DNA of 64,000 bases, from NCBI GenBank assembly GCA_023438065.1, contig JAEXRH010000012.1, positions 930,001 through 994,000 on the forward strand. The letters are read 5' to 3'. Position 1 is the stretch's first letter. Each line of letters starts with the position of its first letter. Shown here one piece after another: positions 53,473-61,906 of this stretch. Under the pieces are notes generated by a model. That model did not search any database and was not told where the DNA came from. It saw nothing but the letters and a program-made list of their open reading frames with translations. This stretch comes from Spirochaetota bacterium. GTDB lineage: Bacteria; Spirochaetota; Spirochaetia; Treponematales; Treponemataceae. Made by a program: the position numbers and the translations under genes.

Positions 53473-54497
53473 TAAATTCCATCAAGCGCATGGCCGCCTT
53501 CGCGGCGCTCGCCTCCATCGTCTCCCTCGGCGCGTTCGCCCAGAAAGCGAGCGTCACCTATGTCGAGGGGACCGCGAACATAAAGTCTTCGGCCGGAAGC
53601 CTCCGCGCGGCCGACTTCGGTAGCCAGGTGACATACGGGGAATCGGTGATCACCGGCAAGGACGGTCAGGCCGAGCTCAAGCTCGAGAACGGCAGCACGA
53701 TCCGGATAGCCGAGAATTCGGTGTTCAGCTACTCGAACGTCGGGACGGGAAAGGAAAGCCGGCAGGTACTCGCGACGACCGCGGGCAAGGTCGCCTACAA
53801 GCTCAACAAGGCGGCGGGCAAGTCACCGCTCATCCAGTCGAACAGCATGGTCGCCGGAGTCCGCGGAACCGAGTTCACGGTCCTTTCGGGCCGCGACGGC
53901 TCCTCGCTCATCGAGGTTACCGGCGGCATCGTCGACGTCGAGTCGCAGGGCACGCTCGTGACCCTCGTCAAGGACGAGGGCGTCGAGGTCGCGCCCGGCA
54001 GGGCCCCGGGAGCGAAATATTCCCGCCCCGGCCGCGAACTCGATTTCTCCGACTGGAACAAGGGCAAGATCGACGCCTTCCTCGCCGATCCCGTGGCGGG
54101 ACTCGCTGCCGTCGAGACCCAGCTCGCCGGATATCAGAAGTCGCTCGTGGACATGAAAAAGCCCTACGCCGAGGCGACCGCGACCTGGAAACAGGCGGCG
54201 GCCGACTACAAGCCGATTCTCGAGAGCAAGGACGAGGCCGCCATAAAGAAATTCCAGGACGAGCGGCTTTCTCCCGCGCAGGATAACCGCGCGGCGCTCA
54301 TCCTCACGATCCGCTACCACGCGCTCAACTACCTGTCGGTGCGCCGGTTCGTCATGAGCAACATGTACATGGAGATGAAGAGCCGCTATCCGGCCGATCG
54401 TCCCGCGAACGTCGAGACCTTCTTCAAGAACTACGCGGCGATGCTCGCGAAATACGAGGACGGTATCGTCCCCGAGCTCAACAAGAACGACTATTGA
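53469..54497 (+). CDS. Exported FecR-domain protein
   Basis: 342 residues. Signal peptide (MAAFAALASIVSLGAFAQ), then a FecR domain (about 30-170; VTYVEGTANIKSSAGSLRAADFGSQVTYGESVITGKDGQAELKLENGSTIRIAENS and VAGVRGTEFTVLSG) and a helical C-terminus. No anti-sigma transmembrane part is present, so it is probably an exported structural or ligand-binding form. Coupled to the small lipoprotein upstream. Confidence 0.87.
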   Translation: MINSIKRMAAFAALASIVSLGAFAQKASVTYVEGTANIKSSAGSLRAADFGSQVTYGESVITGKDGQAELKLENGSTIRIAENSVFSYSNVGTGKESRQVLATTAGKVAYKLNKAAGKSPLIQSNSMVAGVRGTEFTVLSGRDGSSLIEVTGGIVDVESQGTLVTLVKDEGVEVAPGRAPGAKYSRPGRELDFSDWNKGKIDAFLADPVAGLAAVETQLAGYQKSLVDMKKPYAEATATWKQAAADYKPILESKDEAAIKKFQDERLSPAQDNRAALILTIRYHALNYLSVRRFVMSNMYMEMKSRYPADRPANVETFFKNYAAMLAKYEDGIVPELNKNDY

Positions 54498-54513
54498 TGC
54501 ATGGAGGAATTAG

Positions 54514-54894
54514 ATGAACAAAGCAAAACTGATCATTCCCGCGATCGCGCTCGTATTGCTCGCCTTCGCGCTATCGAGCTGCAAGCTTCCCGAGGAGCGG
54601 ACCGCGCAGGAGTGCATGGACCAGTTCGCCGACGCGGTGAACTCAGGAGATTTCGATGCCATTAACGATTGTCTCCATCCCTCCGCTGATGACAGTTCGA
54701 CCTCCAATGCGGTTTTCTGGGAAACGTACTTCGGTCCCGAGACCGGAAGCGGCGACTTCAGCGCGGATGTCAGCGGAACGATGGGAACGGCTTACTGGGA
54801 CGGGTTTACCTACACCTTCCTCCTCAAGGAGGAGGACACCGATTACTTCTCGATATATGAAGTCAGAAAAAACGGAGAAGTTTTTTTTAACTGA
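54514..54894 (+). CDS. Small lipoprotein, first of a tandem paralogous pair
   Basis: 126 residues; signal peptide with lipobox LSSC; Shine-Dalgarno TGGAGG. The mature part keeps ECMDQFADAVNSGDF, FWETYFG and a terminal EVFFN, all mirrored in the next gene. Function unknown; the alpha+beta pattern resembles NTF2-like or ketosteroid-isomerase-like small domains, but that is only an impression. Confidence 0.75.
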   Translation: MNKAKLIIPAIALVLLAFALSSCKLPEERTAQECMDQFADAVNSGDFDAINDCLHPSADDSSTSNAVFWETYFGPETGSGDFSADVSGTMGTAYWDGFTYTFLLKEEDTDYFSIYEVRKNGEVFFN

Positions 54895-54914
54895 TCGTCG
54901 CCGCACGTTGCGAG

Positions 54915-54945
54915 AACCGCCCCCTCAAGCGGGGCGGTTTTTTTT
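54915..54945 (+). terminator. Terminator between the paired lipoprotein genes
   Basis: Stem AACCGCCCC / GGGGCGGTT, 7-nt loop, followed by TTTTTTTT in all. Confidence 0.9.
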
Positions 54946-55007
54946 CCGGACGCGCGGCGGCCCGTCAGGTTACGGGAATCGTCGCGACGACCGATGAAGG
55001 GGGCACC

Positions 55008-55403
55008 ATGAAGCCGAAAAAAATCCCGCTCGCTATCGGGCTTGCGCTCATCATCGCCGTCGCGCTCGCGGCAACCTCCTGCAAGCCGGAGGATCACGCC
55101 CGGAGCGCCGTCGCCTGCATGAACGGATTCGCCGGCCGGCTCAACGCGGGGTCTTTCTCGCTCGGCGAGTTCGCCCATAGCGAGGCGACTTACGCGCGAA
55201 ACGGATGGGCGTTCGAGCGCTCGTTTTGGGATACCTATCTCGCGGGCGACGGCTCGTTCTCGTACGCGATGACGACCGAACTTTCCGCGACCGCTACCGA
55301 GGCGGGCGTGGGTTACGCCATTACACTCGCCGAGGACGAGCCGGGCGTGTACGCGATCAGGACGATTACCCGGACCTCGGACAGTTACGTTTTTTTCGAG
55401 TGA
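55008..55403 (+). CDS. Small lipoprotein, second of the tandem pair
   Basis: 131 residues; signal peptide with lipobox ATSC; GGGGGC precedes the ATG. CMNGFAGRLNAGSF, FWDTYLAG and a terminal YVFFE correspond to the preceding gene, so this is a diverged duplicate. It has its own transcription unit after the terminator. Confidence 0.75.
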   Translation: MKPKKIPLAIGLALIIAVALAATSCKPEDHARSAVACMNGFAGRLNAGSFSLGEFAHSEATYARNGWAFERSFWDTYLAGDGSFSYAMTTELSATATEAGVGYAITLAEDEPGVYAIRTITRTSDSYVFFE

Positions 55404-55421
55404 GGGCGCGCGCCCGCGTCG

Positions 55422-57767
55422 TCAATCCTCTTCTTTTTCCAGAAACTCAGGCTCCTCGACCTTGAGGAAGCGTTCCTCAAACTCCGCCTCGGGGCACGGC
55501 TTCCCCAAAAGATACCCCTGAATCTCGTCGCAACCGAGACGCTCGAGTATCGCGAGCTGTTCCTCGGTCTCCACCCCCTCGGCGATCGTCCGGAGATTGA
55601 GCGCCGTCGCCATCATGATGATCGCCTGCACGATCAACTCGTCTGTCTCGTTCTGCACGATATTGTCGACGAGCTGTTTCGCGATCTTGAGGTAGTCGAT
55701 CTCGAACTTCTTGATATAGCTCAGCGATGAATACCCCGTGCCGAAATCGTCGATCGAGCTCGTGACGTTCAGCCGCGAGAGCGACGAAAAGATCTCGACG
55801 ATGAAGGCTTCGTCCTTCATCGCGACGCGCTCGGTAAACTCGAGATTGACCCAATCCGGCACGACGCGATTCTCGTCCATGAAGGCCACGAGCTTCTCGA
55901 GAAACCCGGGATCGTCGAGCTGGTGCGGCGAGACGTTGATTCCCATCAGGAGATTCCTGTCATACCGAAGGTTCCAGTCCGCGATCCGCGCGAACGCCTT
56001 CCGGCATATCCAGTCGCTCAGGGCAGTGATCACCCCGTTTTCCTCCGCGACGGGAATGAACTCGTCCGGGGTGACGGGCCCGAGCGAGGGAGACCGCCAC
56101 CTGACGAGCGCCTCCATCCCCACGAGCCGGCGCCCGCCCGTCGCGAACTGGGGTTGATACACGAGCGAGAATTCGCGGTCGAAATCCGCGTCCCTGAGCG
56201 CGAAGTCTATCTGGTGGGTCCGCTCGATACCGGCGATGAGCGCGTTGTCGAAGAACGAAATCCCGTTGAGCTTTCGTCGCTTGGCGATATACATCGCCAT
56301 GTCCGCGTGCCGCATGAGGTCGCTTCTCGACAGCGCGTCCTCGGGCCACGAGGCGACCCCGACGCTCAGGCTCGCGTGCACCGAGTTGTGACCGACTTGC
56401 ACGGGTTCCGAGGCAAGATCCATTATCGTGCGAAGGAGCGCGGTTATCGTCTCGCCCTCGCGCCGTTTGCAGATGACGCCGAATTCGTCGCCACCGAGCC
56501 GGGCAATCACCGTTCTGTCGTTCACGGTCGATTCGAGCCGTTTCGCGACGATCCGGAGGACGTGATCGCCCGAGTCGTGGCCATAGGTGTCGTTGATGGT
56601 CTTGAACCGGTCGAAATCGAGGATGAGGAGCCATATCCGGTCATCCTTGCCCCCGCCGGCGATCCACTCGTCAGCCGTCTCGAGAAAGAATTTTCGGTTG
56701 AAAAGGCCCGTGATCGCGTCGCGCTTCAGGAGATTCTCGAGCGTCTGGTTCATGATCCTGAGCTCGCGCGTCCGGTCCGCGATCGTCGCCTCGAGCATCC
56801 CGGTTTGCCGGGCCTTGTCCTCGAGGGCGATATCACAACGGCGAAGCTGGCCGTTGAAACGGGTGATGACCTGATGGACGAGAATGATGACGACCAGAAC
56901 CGCGATTCCGTAGCCGGAGAGTCCGCGCACCAGGATCGCGAGCGTGGGGACAAGCAGCAGGAAGAGACTTCGGTTTATCATCGCGATCGAGGTATCGACC
57001 TCAGGTTTCGCGAACACCGGATCCTTCGGGGAATCGAGATACAGCACGGACGCCACGCCCATCATCGCGATCGAAAGCGTGTAGACCGCGTCGACGACCT
57101 CGTTCGGATAATAGGTGGCGTTGAAAAGCGAATACGAGTAAAGGATGTCGGCCATGGTGAAAAAAACTATCCCGAAAAACGCGATCGTCAGGTACAGGGG
57201 GATTCGACGCGGATTGATGGAAAGGAAGACGGATACGGAAAGGGAGAAAATGATCATGTCAAGCGCGAGCGCGAGATACGCGCTCAGGATTACGTGGAAT
57301 CCCAGGGCCGAAGGATCAACCCGGATACGAAGGAACGTGAAATAGACGAAGGCGCACAGGACGAACAGAATCCCCGTGGCATCCACCACGAACTGACGGT
57401 TCATCCAGCGGCGTCGCTCGCGAAACGCGAATAACGCGACCCCGGCAAGAAAAAAGAGGTTGGTCGCAAGGTAGAGATACGCGAGAAGGACGCTTTTCGC
57501 GGGATCACCCCCGAACACGTTCGCGGTGAGACCCCAAATCGATTCCGAGATCGCCCAGAGAAGCGTGGCGAGCGCGAACGATGACCAAACCAGCGTAGAT
57601 CGATGACGTTTGCGCGAGGAAATAGCCAGAAAAACGGTCACGATCCAGGAAATCAGCGGAGAAACGATATCGCCAAGCCACCCGATTCGGGTAATCACGA
57701 TTATGCAATAGACCACCCACAGCAGTGCGACGAGGTTGAGAAGCGGCCATGTCTGCTTTTTGTGCAT
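55422..57767 (-). CDS. Membrane-bound GGDEF-EAL protein (c-di-GMP turnover)
   Basis: 781 residues. Residues 1-300: about eight to ten transmembrane helices forming a sensor. 330-500: GGDEF domain with intact RLGGDEF and DAITGLFNRKFF. 520-770: EAL domain with GMEALVRW, INVSPHQL, LEFTERVAM, IDDFGTGYSSL, EGVETEEQL and QGYLLGKP, all expected catalytic positions. One change: the usual LKID reads LKIA. It may make or break c-di-GMP; the balance cannot be read. Monocistronic; convergent with the small lipoprotein gene. Confidence 0.95.
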   Translation of the reverse strand: MHKKQTWPLLNLVALLWVVYCIIVITRIGWLGDIVSPLISWIVTVFLAISSRKRHRSTLVWSSFALATLLWAISESIWGLTANVFGGDPAKSVLLAYLYLATNLFFLAGVALFAFRERRRWMNRQFVVDATGILFVLCAFVYFTFLRIRVDPSALGFHVILSAYLALALDMIIFSLSVSVFLSINPRRIPLYLTIAFFGIVFFTMADILYSYSLFNATYYPNEVVDAVYTLSIAMMGVASVLYLDSPKDPVFAKPEVDTSIAMINRSLFLLLVPTLAILVRGLSGYGIAVLVVIILVHQVITRFNGQLRRCDIALEDKARQTGMLEATIADRTRELRIMNQTLENLLKRDAITGLFNRKFFLETADEWIAGGGKDDRIWLLILDFDRFKTINDTYGHDSGDHVLRIVAKRLESTVNDRTVIARLGGDEFGVICKRREGETITALLRTIMDLASEPVQVGHNSVHASLSVGVASWPEDALSRSDLMRHADMAMYIAKRRKLNGISFFDNALIAGIERTHQIDFALRDADFDREFSLVYQPQFATGGRRLVGMEALVRWRSPSLGPVTPDEFIPVAEENGVITALSDWICRKAFARIADWNLRYDRNLLMGINVSPHQLDDPGFLEKLVAFMDENRVVPDWVNLEFTERVAMKDEAFIVEIFSSLSRLNVTSSIDDFGTGYSSLSYIKKFEIDYLKIAKQLVDNIVQNETDELIVQAIIMMATALNLRTIAEGVETEEQLAILERLGCDEIQGYLLGKPCPEAEFEERFLKVEEPEFLEKEED

Positions 57768-57848
57768 AAGATCTCCCTTTAATACTCTATTCTATCCAGT
57801 GCTTTTTTTCCAATAAAATCACCATACCGGTTCGGGTATCGAAAAAGC

Positions 57849-57877
57849 TTGACGATTGTCGATTTCAGATCAATACT
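57849..57877 (+). promoter_or_regulatory. Promoter of the secreted CIA30-like gene
   Basis: TTGACG, 17-bp spacer, AATACT, about 50 nt before the ATG. Confidence 0.6.
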
Positions 57878-57926
57878 GGATATGTTTTGTGAAGAAACAT
57901 ATTATTTCTTTATAAGGAAGAAAACA

Positions 57927-58478
57927 ATGAAACGAATCATGCTGAGCGCAGTGCTCTCTGTTGCCGCCATGTTTGCGCTGTCGGCGCAATCCTTCAACGA
58001 TCCCGATAAGTGGTTTGCTTTTGACGACAAGGCGAATGGCGGGAGCTCGGCGATTACGAAAGCGACCTCCATGGAAACGGTCGGTGGCAAGGAAGTGGTC
58101 GCGGTCGCGGTAACGGGATCGGTTACCACGAAGTATCAATACGGATTCATCGGGTTTGGAGCCGATCCCAGCCCCGAAACCCTCGCGTTCATGAAGACTG
58201 CGAAGGGTATCCGCTTCCAGGCGGTTGGCGACGGAAAAAAATACCGCGTCAAGATCGGCACCTCGGTGATCACCGATTATGACGATTACGGTTTCGTGTT
58301 TACCGCTCCCGCGGGAAAGCCCGTGACGGTCACCGTCCCCTATACCTCCTTGACGCAGGAAGGCTGGGGCGCGAAAAAGAAGTTCGATCCCACGAAAATC
58401 ACCAAGATTCAGTTCCAGACGGTCGGTCAGCCGATCCCGTCCGTATCGGTCAAGGTCATCGGCCTCGAGGCGTATTGA
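57927..58478 (+). CDS. Exported protein with CIA30/galactose-binding-like fold
   Basis: 183 residues; signal peptide (LSAVLSVAAMFALSAQ) and Shine-Dalgarno AAGGAAG. The mature part has the strand pattern of carbohydrate-binding-like CIA30 domains (FNDPDKWFAFDDKANGGSSAI; TAKGIRFQAVGDGKKYRVKIG; PVTVTVPYTSLTQEGWG; ITKIQFQTVGQP). Probably periplasmic or surface-exposed; ligand unknown. Ends in a strong terminator. Confidence 0.72.
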   Translation: MKRIMLSAVLSVAAMFALSAQSFNDPDKWFAFDDKANGGSSAITKATSMETVGGKEVVAVAVTGSVTTKYQYGFIGFGADPSPETLAFMKTAKGIRFQAVGDGKKYRVKIGTSVITDYDDYGFVFTAPAGKPVTVTVPYTSLTQEGWGAKKKFDPTKITKIQFQTVGQPIPSVSVKVIGLEAY

Positions 58479-58511
58479 CCCCGGCGCGCGGCGCGATAAT
58501 CCCGCGCGGTT

Positions 58512-58559
58512 TGGTCTCAAGGGCTCCCGTTCGGGAGCGGCTTGAGACCGTTTTTTTTT
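58512..58559 (+). terminator. Terminator after the CIA30-like gene
   Basis: Long stem GGTCTCAAG...CTTGAGACC with inner GCTCCC / GGGAGC, then nine T. Confidence 0.9.
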
Positions 58560-58650
58560 CCGCGTTTTTTCGGTTTCCGCCTTCTCCAAAGCCCTTGAAA
58601 CGATCTTTTTTTATCAGTATCATTAGGGTATTCCAATCCAGGAGCGCTTC

Positions 58651-59280
58651 ATGAAACTCATATTCTTGGGACCCCCCGGCGCCGGTAAAGGCACGCTTGC
58701 CGCGCTCGTCGCCGAATCATACAAGATCCCCCATATTTCGACGGGAGAGATATTCCGCGCCGCGATCCGCGAGAAAACGCCGCTCGGACTCAAGGTTCAG
58801 GCCATCATCGACGCGGGCCAGCTCGTTTCCGACGACATCACCATCGAGCTCGTGCGGGAACGGCTCGCCAAGGACGACGCGAAAAAAGGTTTCATCCTCG
58901 ACGGCTTTCCCCGCACCATACCGCAGGCAGAGGCGCTTGCCGGGATTATCAGCGTCGACGCCGCGGTGAATTTCGACATCGCGGACAACGACGTGGTCTC
59001 CCGCCTTTCCGGGCGCCGCGTCTGCAAGACCTGCAGCCAGAACTACCACGTCGATTACATGAAGCCGAAAGTCGACGGGAAGTGCGACAAGTGCGGCGGC
59101 GATCTTTTCATCCGCGAGGACGACAAGATCGAGGCGATCACCAAGAGGCTCGAGGTGTACCGCGCGCAAACCGCCCCGCTCATCGATTTCTACCGGAAGA
59201 ACGGCAAGCTCACCGACATCGACGCGCGACCCGCGAGCGGCATCGTGCTCGAGTCCTTCAAGAAGGCCTTCCCGCAGTAA
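58651..59280 (+). CDS. adk: Adenylate kinase
   Basis: 209 residues. P-loop FLGPPGAGKGTLA, AMP-binding ISTGEIFRAAI, and GFILDGFPRT are present. The LID carries four zinc-ligand Cys (CKTCSQNYH and CDKCGGD), as in many Gram-positive enzymes. It starts with LGPPGAGKGT within the first 15 residues, as usual. Monocistronic between two terminators. Confidence 0.97.
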   Translation: MKLIFLGPPGAGKGTLAALVAESYKIPHISTGEIFRAAIREKTPLGLKVQAIIDAGQLVSDDITIELVRERLAKDDAKKGFILDGFPRTIPQAEALAGIISVDAAVNFDIADNDVVSRLSGRRVCKTCSQNYHVDYMKPKVDGKCDKCGGDLFIREDDKIEAITKRLEVYRAQTAPLIDFYRKNGKLTDIDARPASGIVLESFKKAFPQ

Positions 59281-59331
59281 GAGCCAGATACCGACCCTTA
59301 CCGTTTCCCCGGGGACGCGGTTATCCGTTTC

Positions 59332-59374
59332 AAATTCAAAAAGCCGCCGGTTAGTCCGGCGGCTTTTTGAATTT
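59332..59374. terminator. Bidirectional terminator between adk and dus
   Basis: Perfect 19-bp inverted repeat (59332-59350 / 59356-59374) with AAAAAGCCGCCGG / CCGGCGGCTTTTT at its core; both strands end in a T-run. Confidence 0.92.
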
Positions 59375-59435
59375 CCTTTTACTTTCCGGGGAGAAGAGGC
59401 ATTCCCCCCCAGGCCAGGTACCGGGCGAAACGCCC

Positions 59436-60500
59436 CTAATCGGCCCCGGCCTCGCGCCGCGCGCCATTTCCGCCAAGAACGAGATATCGATCCGCGGGCA
59501 CCCGCTCGAGGTATTCCCCGAGAAGCGGAAGGATCTCCGCCGTGGTTTCGGCGTTCTGTATCTTCATCTTGATGTGATGGGCGAACGAGAAATTGTCGCA
59601 ATAATAAAAGAAGAAACGGTGCGCGCGGGAGATCTGGAACTCCTCCGGTTGCGAGCGCGCGAGGTGTTCGAGAAAAAACGACGCGACCTCGAGGTGATCC
59701 ACCATGAGGCGTCCCTGATCCCCGCCCGGACCCGATACGCCCGCGTCACCGGCCTCGAGTGCTTGCCTGAGCTCGCGGAATATCCAGGGTTTTTGCACGG
59801 CGGCGCGGCCAATCATGAGGCCCGCGCACGGTACCTCTCGCTCGTACTCGAGGGCGTCGGTCGCGCTCGCGATGTCGCCGTTACCGTAGACCGGCACCGG
59901 AAGATCCCCCGCGAGCCGGGCGACGAAAGCCCGCCGCGCGGGACGACTGTACTTGTCGCGCCTCACGCGGGGATGAAGGGTCAGCATGTCGGCGCCCGAT
60001 TCGACGAGCATCCGGCAGAAGCGGAGAAGGCGGTCGTAGTCCTCGTTCTCGCCGAGCCGGAGCTTGACCCCGAGTCTGCGGGACGCCGGCCGCCCGGGAG
60101 CGAGCGGAACCGCCGCGCCGCGGTCGATCGCCGAGCGCACGCGCGAGACGAGATTCGAGACCTCGTCATGCGGCTTCGACATCCAGGCGATCCCCGCGCC
60201 CGAGCGCGCGATATCGGGAGCGGAACAACCCATGTTGAGGTCGAGCCCTATGCCGCCGTACGCGAGAAGCATCCCCGCGGCGCGGGTCATCGATTCCGCC
60301 TCGCTCCCGGTCAGCTGCCAGACCATCAGTTCCGGGCACGGTTCCGTTCTCACGTACCAGGGCTCGAACCGCCCGCCCCTCACGAAGGTCGGCGCGTGGA
60401 TCATCTCGGAAAAGTATTCGTCGGGGTCGCCCCATCGATGGATGAGAAGGCGAAGGGCTTCGTGGCTCAGCGTGGCCATCGGCGCGAGTGCGAGTTTCAT
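59436..60500 (-). CDS. tRNA-dihydrouridine synthase family protein
   Basis: 354 residues from the ATG at 60500. FMN-dependent reduction of uridines in tRNA. Family motifs: LAPMATLSHEALRLL, VWQLTGSEAESM, IGLDLNMGCSAP with the catalytic Cys, LGVKLRLG, LTLHPRVRRDKYSRPA, VYGNGDI and GLMIGRAAVQKPWIF. Which of DusA/B/C it matches cannot be settled. A short stretch after PLAPGR may be a small insertion. The longer ORF upstream overlaps the divergent fprA promoter. Confidence 0.92.
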   Translation of the reverse strand: MKLALAPMATLSHEALRLLIHRWGDPDEYFSEMIHAPTFVRGGRFEPWYVRTEPCPELMVWQLTGSEAESMTRAAGMLLAYGGIGLDLNMGCSAPDIARSGAGIAWMSKPHDEVSNLVSRVRSAIDRGAAVPLAPGRPASRRLGVKLRLGENEDYDRLLRFCRMLVESGADMLTLHPRVRRDKYSRPARRAFVARLAGDLPVPVYGNGDIASATDALEYEREVPCAGLMIGRAAVQKPWIFRELRQALEAGDAGVSGPGGDQGRLMVDHLEVASFFLEHLARSQPEEFQISRAHRFFFYYCDNFSFAHHIKMKIQNAETTAEILPLLGEYLERVPADRYLVLGGNGARREAGAD

Positions 60501-60533
60501 AGGGTATCCCCATTCTATCGGGTATATCTCCGG

Positions 60534-60563
60534 TTGCCAACCGTCCCTCTCAAGCGGTATATT
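60534..60563 (+). promoter_or_regulatory. Promoter of the flavodiiron gene
   Basis: TTGCCA, 18-bp spacer, TATATT, about 31 nt before the ATG, followed by the Shine-Dalgarno GGAGG. Confidence 0.7.
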
Positions 60564-60594
60564 TGACGAAATATCGTACCGGAGGCAAACCGTC

Positions 60595-61809
60595 ATGCAC
60601 GCACACGCAATCAGCGACACCGTCAGCGCGATCCACGCGAATATCGAGACCACCGCCCGCTTCGAGGGAATCTGGCCGATCCCTCACGGGGTTACCCTCA
60701 ACTCCTACGTCGTTAAGGGCGAGAAAACCGCGCTCGTCGATCTCGCGAAGGACTGGGCCGGCTCGATCGCGCAGTTCGAGAGCCAACTCGCATCCATAGG
60801 CGTTTCCTTCGAGTCGATCGACTACCTCATACTCAACCACCTCGAGCCCGACCACACCGCCTTCCTCCTCGAACTCCGCAGGCGTAACCCGAGCATCGAG
60901 ATCCTTTCGACGACGAAAGGCATCTCGATGGTCCAGAAGTTCTTCAAGATCGCCGAGGGCACGCGCGCGGTGAAGACCGGCGACAGCCTCGATCTCGGAA
61001 AAGGGAAAGTCCTCGAGTTCTTCGAGACCCCGAACATCCACTGGCCCGAGACGATGATGACCTTCGACCGCGCGGACGGAATCCTCTTCTCCTGCGACGG
61101 CTTTGGCTCCTATGGCTCGCTCGGGGACCGCGTCTTCGACGACGAGTTCACGGTCGAGGAACACGCGTTCTACGAAAGTGAATCCCTCCGCTACTACGCG
61201 AACATCGTCGCGAGCTTTTCATCCTTCGTCGCGAAGGCCATTGCCCAACTCGGAAGCCTTCCGGTCAAGGTCGTCGCGCCGAGCCACGGGATCGTGTGGC
61301 GGAAAAATCCGCTCGAGATCGTCAACCGCTACGCGAAGTACGCGGGCTACAACACGGGCGCGGGCCTCGAGCGCGAGATCTGCGTGATCTGGGGCTCTAT
61401 GTACGGCTACACCAAACAGGGACTCGACGCCGTCATCAGGGGAATCGAGGCGGAGGGCGTGCCCTATACCATCCATCAGGTACCGGACGAGGACTCGAGC
61501 TTCGTGCTCGCCGACGCGTACAAGGCAGCGGGCCTCGTGCTCGCGATGCCGACCTACGAATACAAGATGTTCCCGCCGATGGCCCACGTCCTCGACCTCT
61601 TCGAGCGCAAGCACTTCGTCGGGAAGAAAGCCCTCCGCCTCGGCAGCTGGGGCTGGGTCGGCGGCGCGAAAAAGGAATACGAGGAGCGGATCGCCGCCTT
61701 CAAGTGGGAAAGCGTCGAGTCCGTCGAGTGGCAAGGAGTTCCGTCGAGCGAGGACCTCGCCCTCCTCGAGGAACGCGGGAGGGAACTCGCGCGACTCGTC
61801 AAAGCGTAA
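60595..61809 (+). CDS. Flavodiiron protein (class A, FprA-like)
   Basis: 404 residues. The N-terminal metallo-beta-lactamase-type domain carries the diiron ligands in LILNHLEPDHTAF, IHWPETMM, SCDGFGSYG and PSHGIVWR; the C-terminal flavodoxin domain (about 255-400) has WGSMYGYTKQGLDAVI and GLVLAMPTYEYKMFP. These enzymes reduce O2 to water or NO to N2O without releasing radicals, protecting anaerobes. This suggests an anaerobic host meeting oxygen or nitric oxide. The start is the ATG at 60595 with GGAGG. Confidence 0.95.
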   Translation: MHAHAISDTVSAIHANIETTARFEGIWPIPHGVTLNSYVVKGEKTALVDLAKDWAGSIAQFESQLASIGVSFESIDYLILNHLEPDHTAFLLELRRRNPSIEILSTTKGISMVQKFFKIAEGTRAVKTGDSLDLGKGKVLEFFETPNIHWPETMMTFDRADGILFSCDGFGSYGSLGDRVFDDEFTVEEHAFYESESLRYYANIVASFSSFVAKAIAQLGSLPVKVVAPSHGIVWRKNPLEIVNRYAKYAGYNTGAGLEREICVIWGSMYGYTKQGLDAVIRGIEAEGVPYTIHQVPDEDSSFVLADAYKAAGLVLAMPTYEYKMFPPMAHVLDLFERKHFVGKKALRLGSWGWVGGAKKEYEERIAAFKWESVESVEWQGVPSSEDLALLEERGRELARLVKA

Positions 61810-61820
61810 CAATATGCCAT

Positions 61821-61860
61821 GCCGGAAGAGAACCTTTTCGCGAAAAGGTTCCCTTCCGGC
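61821..61860. repeat. 40-nt near-perfect hairpin after the flavodiiron gene
   Basis: GCCGGAAG...CTTCCGGC flanking AACCTTTTCG / CGAAAAGGTT, with two mismatched bases per arm. No T-run follows, so it is not a classical terminator; it may protect the 3' end. It lies 12 nt after the stop codon. Confidence 0.8.
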
Positions 61861-61872
61861 GACCATCCTTCC

Positions 61873-61905
61873 AAAAGGCGCCGTTCACCTCGCGGCGCCT
61901 TTTTC
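61873..61905. terminator. Bidirectional terminator between the flavodiiron and MATE genes
   Basis: Stem AAAAGGCGCCG / CGGCGCCTTTT with an 8-nt loop; T-runs on both strands. Confidence 0.88.
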
Positions 61906-61906
61906 A

